The position numbers and the translations under genes were made by a program. From the NCBI GenBank assembly GCA_963730685.1, contig CAVSSP010000003.1, positions 124,001 through 188,000 of the forward strand: a stretch of DNA of 64,000 nucleotides. The letters are read 5' to 3'. Below, piece by piece: positions 18,654 through 26,948 of this stretch (position 1 is the first letter of the stretch; each line of letters begins with the position of its first letter). The notes beneath the pieces were generated by a model. That model saw nothing but the letters and a program-made list of their open reading frames with translations. It did not search any database and was not told the DNA's origin. This DNA comes from Bog-756 sp963730685. Lineage in GTDB: Bacteria > Actinomycetota > Acidimicrobiia > Acidimicrobiales > RAAP-2.

Positions 18654-20265
18654 CGGTGCTGCTGCCCGGGGTCTGACCGATCCCTGCCGCCTCCATGTCG
18701 ATGTCGTCCATATTGGTCGGATCCAGCAGGTGCGGCTCCTTCGTTCCGTCGAAGTCGATGGCGCCGGGCGAACCGACCACGATCGGCAGTTCGCCCAGGG
18801 GCGGGAGGCCGTCACGCCGGTCGGTCATCCGGCGCCAGAGGTGGAGCGGCACATAGGCGGCGACGACCACGAAACCGAGGAGGTAGAGCGTGTGTCCCTG
18901 CCCCGGGCCCACCACGATGTCCGGCGAGTTCCACCCGCCGGCGAAATAGACGTAGGTGAGGCCTAGCCCCATGGCCAAGGCGATCCACCTGAAGAAGCCG
19001 GGGAGCCGGAAGGGGCTGATCTGGTCCTTTCGGAACTGGCGCACGAGGAAGTACCCGTAGAGCGCGGCGATGATGGCAATGAGGTAGCCCACGTTGGAGA
19101 AGATGTAGATGCGTACCGGCGACCCGAACAGGGCCACGATCCCTGCGCAGATCAGGTTGAAGAACATGGCCCGGTCCGGCGCATGGTGCTTGTTCTTGTG
19201 GGCGAAGAACTTGGGGATCAGCCGGTCCTCGGAGGCCTGGAACAGCGACCGGGCCACACCCATGATGGCGTTCAGCACCGACAACAGCAGGGCGAAGATG
19301 AGCGGGATGCCGATCAGGTACTTGACCCATCCGGCATTGCCGAAGATATGGTCGGCGAAGCTGGTGTAGAGGGTCAGTGGGTCGGAGGTCTTGAGCGAGG
19401 CGCCGAGCACGGCCACGAACACGATGGCGGTGGCGGCGTAGATGAACAGCCCGTACAGGCCCTCAGCGGTGAGCGCCAGCTTGGCGTCCCGACCCGGGTC
19501 GCGACACTCGGCCACATAGCAGGCGGCCGCCTCCACACCGATCCCGTTCCACGAGATGACGAAGAGCCACGCCAGGAAGAACCCGACTCCGGACGTGGAC
19601 GGTGAGGCGAAGTGGAAGCCGGAGACGTTGGACCAGTGGAAGGTGCTGGGCTTGAACACCGGCAGGATGACCAACAGGGTGAGCGGCACCATGGAAACCA
19701 CCCCGAGGAGGGTGGCGAAACCGGCGCCGAGCCGGATCCCCAGATAGCAGGGGATGAACAAGGCCACCAGACCGATCATCGTGATGGCCAAGACCCCGAT
19801 GCCCTCCGGCGTGCCGAGGCTTCCGAGCGGGTCCACTGTCTTGCCCAGCGGCACATGGAACAGCACGGCGATGTAGCTGGCGGCCAGGATCATGTTGATC
19901 GGCGCCACCGGGAACCATCCCAGCCAGTAGCTCCAACCGGACACGCCCCCGATGTGGCGGGCGGTGGAGTCGCCCAGGGGTTTGAAGCTCTCGTAGGCGT
20001 AGGAAGGAGTTCCCCCGGTGCGGTGCGGCCACAGGGCGGCCAGTTCGCCCATGCACAGGCACACCGCCAACCCGATCACCGAGACCAGGATGATCGCCGG
20101 AATCGCCGCTGCGCCCATCGCCTGCACCGCGAACGGCACGATCCCGGTGACGAGGATCGTCCCCGCCAGTCCGATCACGAAGGCACCCCACCAGTTGGTC
20201 CCCCTGTGCAACGATGTCGCGATCTCGCCGGGTGGACCTGCGGTGACGTTGGTATCGGTGCTCAT
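18643..20265 (-). CDS. APC-superfamily amino acid/polyamine permease
   Basis: This 540-residue membrane protein has about twelve hydrophobic segments and APC family features: a broken first helix (FVIGLAGTILVTGIVPFAVQ), YAYESFKPLGD after helix 2-3, WNGIGVEAAACYVAECRDPG in the middle and MGVARSLFQASEDRLIPKFF. Such carriers import amino acids, polyamines or small amines by cation symport. AAGGAG is eight bases before the ATG. It lies 87 bases downstream of the glutamine-synthetase-like gene on the same strand, and both divergently face the GlxB/C/D-like operon. This suggests uptake of the amine or amino acid that the cluster consumes. Confidence 0.85.
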   Translation of the reverse strand: MSTDTNVTAGPPGEIATSLHRGTNWWGAFVIGLAGTILVTGIVPFAVQAMGAAAIPAIILVSVIGLAVCLCMGELAALWPHRTGGTPSYAYESFKPLGDSTARHIGGVSGWSYWLGWFPVAPINMILAASYIAVLFHVPLGKTVDPLGSLGTPEGIGVLAITMIGLVALFIPCYLGIRLGAGFATLLGVVSMVPLTLLVILPVFKPSTFHWSNVSGFHFASPSTSGVGFFLAWLFVISWNGIGVEAAACYVAECRDPGRDAKLALTAEGLYGLFIYAATAIVFVAVLGASLKTSDPLTLYTSFADHIFGNAGWVKYLIGIPLIFALLLSVLNAIMGVARSLFQASEDRLIPKFFAHKNKHHAPDRAMFFNLICAGIVALFGSPVRIYIFSNVGYLIAIIAALYGYFLVRQFRKDQISPFRLPGFFRWIALAMGLGLTYVYFAGGWNSPDIVVGPGQGHTLYLLGFVVVAAYVPLHLWRRMTDRRDGLPPLGELPIVVGSPGAIDFDGTKEPHLLDPTNMDDIDMEAAGIGQTPGSSTDAG

Positions 20266-20352
20266 GGCTTCATCTCCTTGGAACGGTTGGGGGGATTGCA
20301 CTGATGGTCGTCCACGGTGTGCTGCGATTTCGGACGGATGTTCGCCATGCGG

Positions 20353-21723
20353 TCAGACTGCGGTCAGGTAGCGGTCGATCTCCCACGGCGTGACGGCCGC
20401 GTGGGACGCGTGGTATTCGGCCCGCTTCGTGGACACGAAGTAGTCGACGTAGTCACCGTCCGGTGTCTTGCCCAGCGCGGCCCGCAGGACCGGGTCGGCC
20501 TCGAGGTGATCGAGCGCATGCCAGAGCGACATCGGCATCGCCTTGAGGCCGTGGGCCTCGATCTCCTCCGGCGTGAGACGGGCCAGGTCCAGTTCCGACG
20601 GTCCGCCCGGGTCAGCACCTCGATCCACACCGTCCATGCCCGCGGCGATCTGGGCGGCCATGGCCAGGTAGGGGTTTGCCGCTCCGTCGACGCACCGGTT
20701 CTCCACCCGCCCGGCATCGGGGATACGGAGCATGTGGGTGCGGTCGTTGCCCCCGTAGGTGGCGAACGACGGCGACCAGGCCGCTCCGGAGTCGGGCGCC
20801 GGGCTGGCCAGGCGTTTGTAGGAGTTCACCGTCGGACAGGTGACCGCCGCCAGGGCCTGGGCATGATCCAGCAGTCCACCCACGAACTGGTAACCCAACG
20901 TCGAGATGCCCAGGCCCCGTGGGTCGGCGAGATCCTCGAAGGCGGGACGTCCTTCGGCGTCCCACAGGCTCAGATGCATGTGCAGGCCGTTGCCGGTCAA
21001 GTTGGTGAAGGGTTTCGGCATGAACGTGGCCTGCATCCCGGCCCGGGCGGCCAGGCAGTGGACCATGTAGCGGAACACGATGACCCGGTCCGCCGTGGTG
21101 ATCGGGTCGGCATGGCGGAAGTTCTGTTCGAATTGGCCGTTGGCATCTTCGTGGTCATTGGCATAGTTGGACCACCCCAACGCGTTCATGCACTTCGACA
21201 CCGACGTGAGATGGTCGTACATGCGGGTGAGGGCCCGGGCGTCGTAGCAGGGGGCAGCGGCCACGTCGAGGGTGTCGGCCACCGCGATGGTCCCGTCCTC
21301 AGCCCGCCTCACCAGGAAGTACTCCACTTCGGCGCCCACCTTCAGGGAGAGGCCGGCGTTGCCCAACTCTTCGAGCTGGCGACGCAGGATCACCCGCGGG
21401 GCGTACGGCCACGGCTCGCCCTCGACCGTCGGGTCACACTGGAGGATCGCCAGCCCGGGCTGCCACGGTGCGGCCATGTACGACGAGAGGTCCGGCCTGG
21501 CGACGATGTCCGGGGACGAGGGCCGCTGACCCATGGCGCCGGCGGCGAACCCGGCGAATCCCGCCCCGTCTTCCATCAGCTGGTCGACCGCCGAGGCCGG
21601 GACCAATTTGGCACACGGCTTCCCGTGCAGATCGATGAACATGGCGAACAGGAACTCGATGCCGTCACGCTCGATGGCGAGAGCCAGGTCCTCGGGGGTG
21701 ACCGGCGCTGGAAGGGCTTCCAT
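20353..21723 (-). CDS. Glutamine synthetase-like glutamate-amine ligase (GlnT/GMAS/PuuA type)
   Basis: The 456-residue protein joins glutamate to an amine with ATP. Glutamine-synthetase landmarks are the metal-binding VGAEVEYFL, GWSNYANDHEDANGQFEQNF, the NGLHMHLSLWD loop, the phosphate/glutamate region NSYKRLASPAPDSGAAWSPS and ENRCVDGAANPYLAMAAQI. The N-terminal LHGKPCAKLVP text and short length resemble the type III-like enzymes found beside split glutamate-synthase genes (GlnT, gamma-glutamylmethylamide synthetase) and gamma-glutamylputrescine synthetase. It is unlikely to be the housekeeping enzyme because of this setting. AGGAG lies six bases before the ATG. The promoter region upstream carries two operator-like sites. 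The true amine substrate is not known. Confidence 0.85.
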   Translation of the reverse strand: MEALPAPVTPEDLALAIERDGIEFLFAMFIDLHGKPCAKLVPASAVDQLMEDGAGFAGFAAGAMGQRPSSPDIVARPDLSSYMAAPWQPGLAILQCDPTVEGEPWPYAPRVILRRQLEELGNAGLSLKVGAEVEYFLVRRAEDGTIAVADTLDVAAAPCYDARALTRMYDHLTSVSKCMNALGWSNYANDHEDANGQFEQNFRHADPITTADRVIVFRYMVHCLAARAGMQATFMPKPFTNLTGNGLHMHLSLWDAEGRPAFEDLADPRGLGISTLGYQFVGGLLDHAQALAAVTCPTVNSYKRLASPAPDSGAAWSPSFATYGGNDRTHMLRIPDAGRVENRCVDGAANPYLAMAAQIAAGMDGVDRGADPGGPSELDLARLTPEEIEAHGLKAMPMSLWHALDHLEADPVLRAALGKTPDGDYVDYFVSTKRAEYHASHAAVTPWEIDRYLTAV

Positions 21724-21758
21724 GGCGTGCTCCTGTGCATGAGGGAGGATAGGAACCT

Positions 21759-21810
21759 TTAGAAACAAGGTTGCACTTTAGGAAACCGCTTGGGTTTCGT
21801 CCGCGTTACG
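21759..21810 (-). promoter_or_regulatory. Left half of a mirrored operator array (glutamine-synthetase-like promoter)
   Basis: Two motifs stand here: ttagaaacaaggttgcac (21759-21776), then ggaaaccgcttgggtttc (21781-21798), followed by gttacg. The second is itself a palindrome (GAAACC-5-GGTTTC). The same motifs in the same order and spacing recur on the other strand at 21949-21999; about 36 of 52 positions agree. The site lies 36-87 bases upstream of the ligase start codon, where a regulator would control transcription. The XRE-cupin regulator at the end of the facing operon is the natural candidate binder. Confidence 0.7.
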
Positions 21811-21948
21811 AACTGTTGCCTGCCGGTTAACAGCCCCCGGCGCCGGTACCGCGTGGAGCCCCGGGGTTGGGTCGCTGCAGCCCAATCCGGGAGCAGGATC
21901 CGGCGCCGAAACAACTGGCAGGGTCGATGTCCCGGAGGCACTCGTCAC

Positions 21949-21999
21949 GTAACATTGCGGAAACCCACCTCGTTTCACTGTGTGCAACACTGTTTCTAA
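21949..21999 (+). promoter_or_regulatory. Right half of a mirrored operator array (promoter of the rightward operon)
   Basis: Read on the minus strand, this segment repeats the left array: ttagaaacagtgttgcac (21982-21999), then gaaacgaggtgggtttc (21960-21976), then gttacg. The first motif matches its partner at 16 of 18 bases, and the second keeps GAAAC-n4-TGGGTTTC. It ends 40 bases before the ATG at 22040. The geometry gives each of the two divergent transcripts its own identical operator set, oriented the same way relative to the gene. Confidence 0.7.
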
Positions 22000-22039
22000 T
22001 GGATCGCTCGGCCGACGAAGCGCACACGATGACCGGCCG

Positions 22040-22705
22040 ATGAGCGCCCCCGTGTCGGAACGGACCACCTTGCACCGGTATGCCCACCGTGCCGCCTACG
22101 ACCGGCCGACCATCGACGCCATCCTCGACGAAGGCGTCGTCGCCCACGTGGGCCTCGTCACCGACCAGGGGTTCCCCGTCGTCATCCCGCTGGCCTACGG
22201 TCGGCACGGGGACGTGGTCTACCTCCATGGATCAGCGGCCAGCCGGCTGTTCCGCGCAGCCCGGGCCCCGTCCCGCGAGTTGTGCATGACCGTCACCCTG
22301 GTCGACGGGCTGGTGGTGGCGCGCTCCACCTACAACACCGACATCAACTACCGGTCCGTGGTCCTCGTGGGTGATGCCGAGGAGGTCAGGGACCTCGACC
22401 AGAAGCGCTGTGGTCTGGAGGCACTGGTCGAGCACATCCTGCCCGGCCGGAACGTCGATGCCCGTCCTCCCACCGAAAAGGAGCTCCGGAGCACCATGCT
22501 GCTCTGCCTGCCCATCGATGAGGCGTCCGCCAAGGTTCGTACCGGGTGGCCTCTCGATGATGACGACGACTACGACCTACGGGTGTGGGCGGGCGTGATC
22601 CCGGCCCGCACGACGTGGGAGGGCGCAGTCGTCGATCCCGACCTCCGGTTCGACCTCGCACCCCCGGCCTATGTCTCCGGCTACCGCCGCCCGTGCCCGG
22701 CATGA
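22040..22705 (+). CDS. Pyridoxamine-5'-phosphate-oxidase-like flavin-binding protein
   Basis: The 221-residue protein fits the flavin-nucleotide-binding PNPOx-like family (COG3467 type). Its landmarks are RPTIDAILDEGVVAHVGLVT, FPVVIPLAYGRHGDVVYLHG, VDGLVVARSTYNTDINYRSV and a C-terminal WAGVIPARTTWEGAVVDPDL, all in the usual order. These proteins often bind FMN or heme and may act as reductases or detoxifiers; a specific role is unknown. The ATG at 22040 is preferred because in-frame GTG at 21980 would overlap the operator. It is first in the rightward operon, 40 bases before the GlxB-like gene, and may supply or use flavin for it. Confidence 0.75.
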   Translation: MSAPVSERTTLHRYAHRAAYDRPTIDAILDEGVVAHVGLVTDQGFPVVIPLAYGRHGDVVYLHGSAASRLFRAARAPSRELCMTVTLVDGLVVARSTYNTDINYRSVVLVGDAEEVRDLDQKRCGLEALVEHILPGRNVDARPPTEKELRSTMLLCLPIDEASAKVRTGWPLDDDDDYDLRVWAGVIPARTTWEGAVVDPDLRFDLAPPAYVSGYRRPCPA

Positions 22706-22745
22706 CCCGCCGCCGCCCGATCCCGAACCCCCGATCGGCACGGCC

Positions 22746-23657
22746 ATGTGCGGGGTGATCGGGCTCCTGATCAGGGAGCCCGCCTTGGAGCCCGAGCTCG
22801 GACGACTCCTCGAGTCGATGGTCGTGGCCCTCGGCGAGCGCGGGCCGGACTCGGCGGGGCTGGCCGTCTACTCCCGCCCGACCGAAACGGGCCGAGACCC
22901 GGGACAGGGCACCGTGCGGGTCTCGCTGGGGAGCGACACGGCCGTCGACTGGGACAGCTTGTCGGAGTGGGCAGCCGCCCGCTACCCCGGTGCCGTGATC
23001 GACTTGCAGGGCTCGGGTGCCCGGGTGGATGTCACGGCGGCAGAGGCCGACGACCTCGTCGCCGGCCTGGACGGCACGTGGACCGGTGTGCACGTCTTCG
23101 GCACCGGTCAGGCCCTCAGCGTCATCAAGGACGTCGGCCATCCGGTGGACATCTGTCGCCGTCACGCCGTGGCATCGTGGGCGGGACACCTGGGCATCGC
23201 CCACACCCGGATGGCCACCGAGTCGGCGGTGACCGCCCTCCACGCCCACCCCTTCGTGCCGGGACCGGATCTCTGCATCGTGCACAACGGATCGTTCTCC
23301 AACCACGCCACCGTGCGTCGGCGACTGCGCGCCGAGGGGGTGCGCTTCGACTCCGACAACGACTCGGAGGTGGCGGCCCGGCTCCTGGCCCAGCACATCA
23401 TGGCCGGCGACGACCTGGACGCCGCCACCCGCTGGGTACGAAAGGAGATGGACGGCTTCTTCACCCTCGTCGTGGGCACCGCCACCGGGATGTCGGTGGT
23501 CCGCGACGCCTTCGCGTGCAAGCCGGCGGTGGTGGCGGTCACCGGGGAGTACGTGGCCGTCGCCTCCGAGTACCGGGCGCTGGCCGACCTTCCCGGCGTC
23601 GACTCCGCCCGGGTCTTCGAACCCCGACCTGAGGAGGTCTACACGTGGACGGTCTGA
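22746..23657 (+). CDS. glxB: GlxB/MgsA-like class II glutamine amidotransferase subunit
   Basis: This is a stand-alone class II (Ntn) glutaminase domain of 303 residues, matching the first module of large glutamate synthase. The ATG is followed directly by Cys-Gly (MCGVIGLLI), the N-terminal nucleophile exposed after Met removal. The classical strands are ALGERGPDSAGLAVY, LGIAHTRMATE and LCIVHNGSFSNHATVRRRL with FDSDNDSEVAARLL. It releases ammonia, or in N-methylglutamate synthase passes methylamine, to the FMN subunit. Its stop overlaps the next gene by 13 bases. The chain GlxB-GlxC-GlxD is split over three genes as in rhizobial glxBCD and methylotroph mgsABC clusters. Confidence 0.85.
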   Translation: MCGVIGLLIREPALEPELGRLLESMVVALGERGPDSAGLAVYSRPTETGRDPGQGTVRVSLGSDTAVDWDSLSEWAAARYPGAVIDLQGSGARVDVTAAEADDLVAGLDGTWTGVHVFGTGQALSVIKDVGHPVDICRRHAVASWAGHLGIAHTRMATESAVTALHAHPFVPGPDLCIVHNGSFSNHATVRRRLRAEGVRFDSDNDSEVAARLLAQHIMAGDDLDAATRWVRKEMDGFFTLVVGTATGMSVVRDAFACKPAVVAVTGEYVAVASEYRALADLPGVDSARVFEPRPEEVYTWTV

Positions 23658-24337
23658 ACTGCGAGGCGATCGGCGTGCGCCAGGTGAACCGGTCCCTGCG
23701 ATCGCTTCCGGCCGGAGCGTCCTGCGCGGTCCGGGCGCCGCGGGGACGGCACAACCTCGCCGTCGGGCTGACCCGGGAGGTCCACGTCACGATAGGCGGC
23801 AACGCCGGCTACTACCTCGGTGGCCTTTGCGGTCTGGGCGACGGCACAGGTCCCCACATCACCGTCGAGGGGTTCGTGGGGTGGTCCGTGGGTGAGAACC
23901 TCATGGGCGGGACCATCGTGGTGGAAGGCAGCGCCTCCCAGAGTGCGGGCTCCAGCGCCCGTGGCGGGATGATCGCCATCGCCGGGGACGCATCGCTGCG
24001 AGCCGGCATCTCCTTGAAGGGCGCCACCCTGGCCGTGGCCGGCGATGTGGGGGCGATGACCGGGTTCATGGCCCAGGCCGGCACCATCCTGGTCGGCGGG
24101 AACGCCGGTCACGGCCTCGGCGACTCCCTCTACGAGGCGGTGATCTACGTCGCCGGCTCGATCGAATCCCTCGGGGCCGACGCCACGGTCGAGGAGCTCG
24201 GCGACGAGGACATCTTGTCCGTCAAGCGACTGGTCGAGCGCACCGGCTTCGACCATATCGATCCCCAGCAGGTCACCAAGGTGATCTCGGCACGCTCCCT
24301 CTACCACTTCTCCTCCCACAACCACGGGGCCTACTGA
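23645..24337 (+). CDS. glxC: GlxC/MgsB-like GXGXG-domain subunit
   Basis: This 230-residue protein is the free-standing form of the glutamate-synthase alpha-subunit C-terminal beta-helix. The repeated glycine pattern is obvious: VTIGGNAGYYLGGLCGLGDG, GFVGWSVGENLMGGTIVVEG, SSARGGMIAIAGDASLRAGI, TLAVAGDVGAMTGFMAQAG and TILVGGNAGHGLGDSLYEAV. The domain holds the other modules together and does no chemistry itself. It starts with GTG at 23645 inside the end of glxB and its stop shares a base with the start of glxD (TGATG), so the three products are made in step. Confidence 0.85.
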   Translation: MDGLNCEAIGVRQVNRSLRSLPAGASCAVRAPRGRHNLAVGLTREVHVTIGGNAGYYLGGLCGLGDGTGPHITVEGFVGWSVGENLMGGTIVVEGSASQSAGSSARGGMIAIAGDASLRAGISLKGATLAVAGDVGAMTGFMAQAGTILVGGNAGHGLGDSLYEAVIYVAGSIESLGADATVEELGDEDILSVKRLVERTGFDHIDPQQVTKVISARSLYHFSSHNHGAY

Positions 24338-25713
24338 TGGTGGGGTCACCGCCGCCGAACGACCCCGGCGGTGAGGTCGGGGTGGGGAATTCCACATTCC
24401 CTCCCGAGGCCATCTCCCGCATCCACCGGATGGCCGACACCGGGCTCTACCCCATCAGGGGACTCGGCGCCCGGAGGGCCGTTCCCAACTTCGACGATCT
24501 GGTCTTCCTCACCGCCTCGGTGTCCCGGTACCCGTTGGAGGGCTACCGCGAGCGGTGCGAGACCAGGACCGTCCTGGGCGGTCGCCACGGCGCCAACCCG
24601 GTCGAGCTCGACATCCCCATCACCATCGCCGGCATGAGCTTCGGCGCACTGTCGGCGACAGCGAAGGAGGCCCTCGGCCGGGCGGCAACCGAGGTGGGCA
24701 CGTCGACCACCACGGGCGACGGCGGCATGACCCCGGAGGAGCGAAAGGCGTCCTCGTTGCTGGTGTACCAGGTCCTGCCGTCCCGGTACGGGTTCGACCC
24801 GGCAGACCTTCGCCAGGCGGACGCCGTGGAGATCGTCGTCGGCCAGGGTGCCAAGCCCGGGGGCGGCGGCATGCTGCTCGGCCAGAAGGTCAGCGGGAGG
24901 GTGGCGGCCATGCGGACGCTCCCCGCCGGCATCGACCAGCGCTCGGCCAGCCGACATCCCGACTGGGTCGGTCCCGATGACCTGCGGATCAAGATCGAGG
25001 AGCTCCGGGAGGCCACCGACTGGCAGGTCCCGGTGTACGTGAAGGTGGGCGCCACGAGGGTGGAGTACGACGTCAAGCTGGCCGTCGCCTCGGGGGCCGA
25101 CGTGGTGGTCGTCGACGGGATGCAGGGAGGCACCGCCGCCACCCAGGACGTTTTCATCGAGCACACCGGCATCCCCACCCTGCCGGCGGTGCGACTGGCC
25201 GCCCAGGCCCTGGCCGACCTGGGCGTGGCCGACGAGGTGCAGCTGATCGTCTCGGGGGGTATCCGTTCCGGCGCAGATGTGGCCAAGGCGCTGGCCCTCG
25301 GGGCCGACGCCGTCTCCATCGGGGTGGCCGCCCTGGTGGCACTCGGCTGCAACCGGCGCACCTACCGCGACCCTTCGGGGAACGCCGTGGACGTCGGCGA
25401 CGACTACCGGTCGATCGGGACCTCGCCCGGCCACTGCGCCCACTGCCACACGGGGCGCTGCCCGGTGGGCATCACCACCCAGGATCCGGCCCTCGAGCAG
25501 CGCCTGGACGCCGGTCGGGCGGCCGCGTCCGTGGCCAACTATTTACGTGCGATCACCATGGAGGTGACCGCCCTGGCCCGCGCGTGCGGAAAGTCCGATG
25601 TCCACCACCTCGAGCCCGAGGATCTCGCCGCCCTCACGATCGAGGCGGCGGCGATGGCCCAGGTCCCGCTGGCCGGCACGGACTGGGTGCCGGGGCACCC
25701 GGCGGGACGGTGA
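24337..25713 (+). CDS. glxD: GlxD/MgsC-like FMN- and Fe-S-binding glutamate synthase domain subunit
   Basis: The 458-residue protein matches the FMN-barrel of glutamate synthase. Landmarks are ITIAGMSFGALSATAKEALG, TTTGDGGMTPEE, VGQGAKPGGGGMLLGQKV, YVKVGATRVEYDV, VVVVDGMQGGTAATQDVF, the phosphate-binding VSGGIRSGADVAKALALGAD and the iron-sulfur cysteines in HCAHCHTGRCPVGI. In N-methylglutamate synthase the equivalent subunit attaches methylamine to 2-oxoglutarate-derived carbon; in classical enzymes it makes glutamate. Its stop overlaps the oxidase start (GTGA). The N-terminal PIRGLGARRAVPNFDDLVFL stretch is typical for MgsC/GlxD. Confidence 0.85.
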   Translation: MVGSPPPNDPGGEVGVGNSTFPPEAISRIHRMADTGLYPIRGLGARRAVPNFDDLVFLTASVSRYPLEGYRERCETRTVLGGRHGANPVELDIPITIAGMSFGALSATAKEALGRAATEVGTSTTTGDGGMTPEERKASSLLVYQVLPSRYGFDPADLRQADAVEIVVGQGAKPGGGGMLLGQKVSGRVAAMRTLPAGIDQRSASRHPDWVGPDDLRIKIEELREATDWQVPVYVKVGATRVEYDVKLAVASGADVVVVDGMQGGTAATQDVFIEHTGIPTLPAVRLAAQALADLGVADEVQLIVSGGIRSGADVAKALALGADAVSIGVAALVALGCNRRTYRDPSGNAVDVGDDYRSIGTSPGHCAHCHTGRCPVGITTQDPALEQRLDAGRAAASVANYLRAITMEVTALARACGKSDVHHLEPEDLAALTIEAAAMAQVPLAGTDWVPGHPAGR

Positions 25714-26903
25714 GCCCGACCGAGCACGCCGACGTCATCGTGATCGGCGGGGGGGTCACCGGCCTGAGCGTGGCGCGGGCGCTGGTGGAGCTCGGCGTCG
25801 GCGAGGTCACCGTGTGCGAGCGGGCTGCGCTCGGCTCCGGCGGCACCGGAAAGTCCAGCGGTGTCGTGCGGTGCCACTACGGCGTGCGCTCCCTCGCTGC
25901 CATGGCCTGGCACTCGCTACCCGTCCTCGAACGCGCCGACGAGGTCCTCGGCGGTGAGAGCGGATTCCACCGCACGGGGTACCTGGTGGTGGTGGGGCCC
26001 GAGAACGAGTCGTCGCTCCGGGCCAACGTGGCCGTGCACCAGGGCCTCGGGATCGACGTCACTCTGGTCTCCGCCGCCGAGGCCGCGGCACTGTGGCCCC
26101 GGGCCGTGTTCGATGACATCGGGGCCGCGGCCTTCGAGCCCCTCGGAGGGTACGGAGACGCCCACCTGACCGCGCTGGCCTTTGCCGGTGCCGCCCGGAG
26201 GCAGGGCGCCCATGTCCGCCAGGGGACTCCCGTGGCCGGCATCGACGTCCACGGGGATCAGGTGACCGGGGTCCGGCTGGCCGACGGCACGCGGATCCTG
26301 GCCGAGCAGGTGGTGGTTGCCGCCGGTACCTGGTCGGTGGCCCTGGTGGCCCCGCTCGGCATCGAGCTTCCGATTGCCGCCCAGCGGGCCCAGATCCTGT
26401 TGGTGGACCCGGGCCGGGAACCCGGCCCGGTGCCGGTGCTCTCCGATCTGGCCGCCCTCCAGTACGTCCGTCCCGACGGCCCCGCGTCACTGCTGGTCGG
26501 CAACAGCGACCACTCCGACCCGGAGTGGTCCGACCCGGACGACTACGCGGACGGTGCCGACGACGGATTCGTGGAGTCGGCGGTGCCAAAATTCGCCCGA
26601 CGCTTCCCCGGGCTCCCCGACGCATCACTGGCCTCCTCCTATGCCGGGTGCTACGACGTGACCCCCGACTACAACCCGGTCATCTCGCCGACACCTGTCG
26701 AGGGACTGTGGATCTGTGCGGGATTCAGCGGGCACGGCTACAAGATCTCGCCGGCGGTCGGAGAGCTTGTCGCCGACCTCGTGACCAAGGGCTCGAGCCG
26801 TCACGAGGACATCGACCACCTCGACTTCCGGCTCGAGCGGTTCGCAGACGGGGAGCCGCTGATCAGCGCCCATCCCTATGTCGGCGCCGGTCAGATGCGC
26901 TGA
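25710..26903 (+). CDS. DAO-family FAD-dependent amino acid/amine oxidase (sarcosine oxidase beta- or PuuB-like)
   Basis: The 397-residue flavoprotein starts with the FAD-binding motif VIVIGGGVTGLSVARALVEL, then CERAALGSGGTGKSSG, and ends with a second FAD contact (WICAGFSGHGYKISPAVGEL). This is the layout of the DAO/sarcosine oxidase family, which oxidises N-methyl or N-alkyl amino acids to imines that release an aldehyde. It is translationally coupled to the GlxD-like gene by a GTGA overlap. In this setting it is a good candidate to oxidise the N-substituted glutamate made by the upstream synthase, replacing the four-subunit N-methylglutamate dehydrogenase, or to act like gamma-glutamylputrescine oxidase. 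Substrate is inferred only. Confidence 0.8.
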   Translation: MSPTEHADVIVIGGGVTGLSVARALVELGVGEVTVCERAALGSGGTGKSSGVVRCHYGVRSLAAMAWHSLPVLERADEVLGGESGFHRTGYLVVVGPENESSLRANVAVHQGLGIDVTLVSAAEAAALWPRAVFDDIGAAAFEPLGGYGDAHLTALAFAGAARRQGAHVRQGTPVAGIDVHGDQVTGVRLADGTRILAEQVVVAAGTWSVALVAPLGIELPIAAQRAQILLVDPGREPGPVPVLSDLAALQYVRPDGPASLLVGNSDHSDPEWSDPDDYADGADDGFVESAVPKFARRFPGLPDASLASSYAGCYDVTPDYNPVISPTPVEGLWICAGFSGHGYKISPAVGELVADLVTKGSSRHEDIDHLDFRLERFADGEPLISAHPYVGAGQMR

Positions 26904-26948
26904 TCGGGATGGACCCGAATGCGTTCCGGCCCGGCCTAGTCTGGCCGG

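Noticed and set aside
20353..21723. The ligase as the ordinary housekeeping glutamine synthetase
   Set aside because: Its neighbours (split glutamate-synthase modules, DAO oxidase, APC permease, XRE-cupin regulator) and its N-terminal text fit the amine-ligase group better; this remains open until a tree is made.
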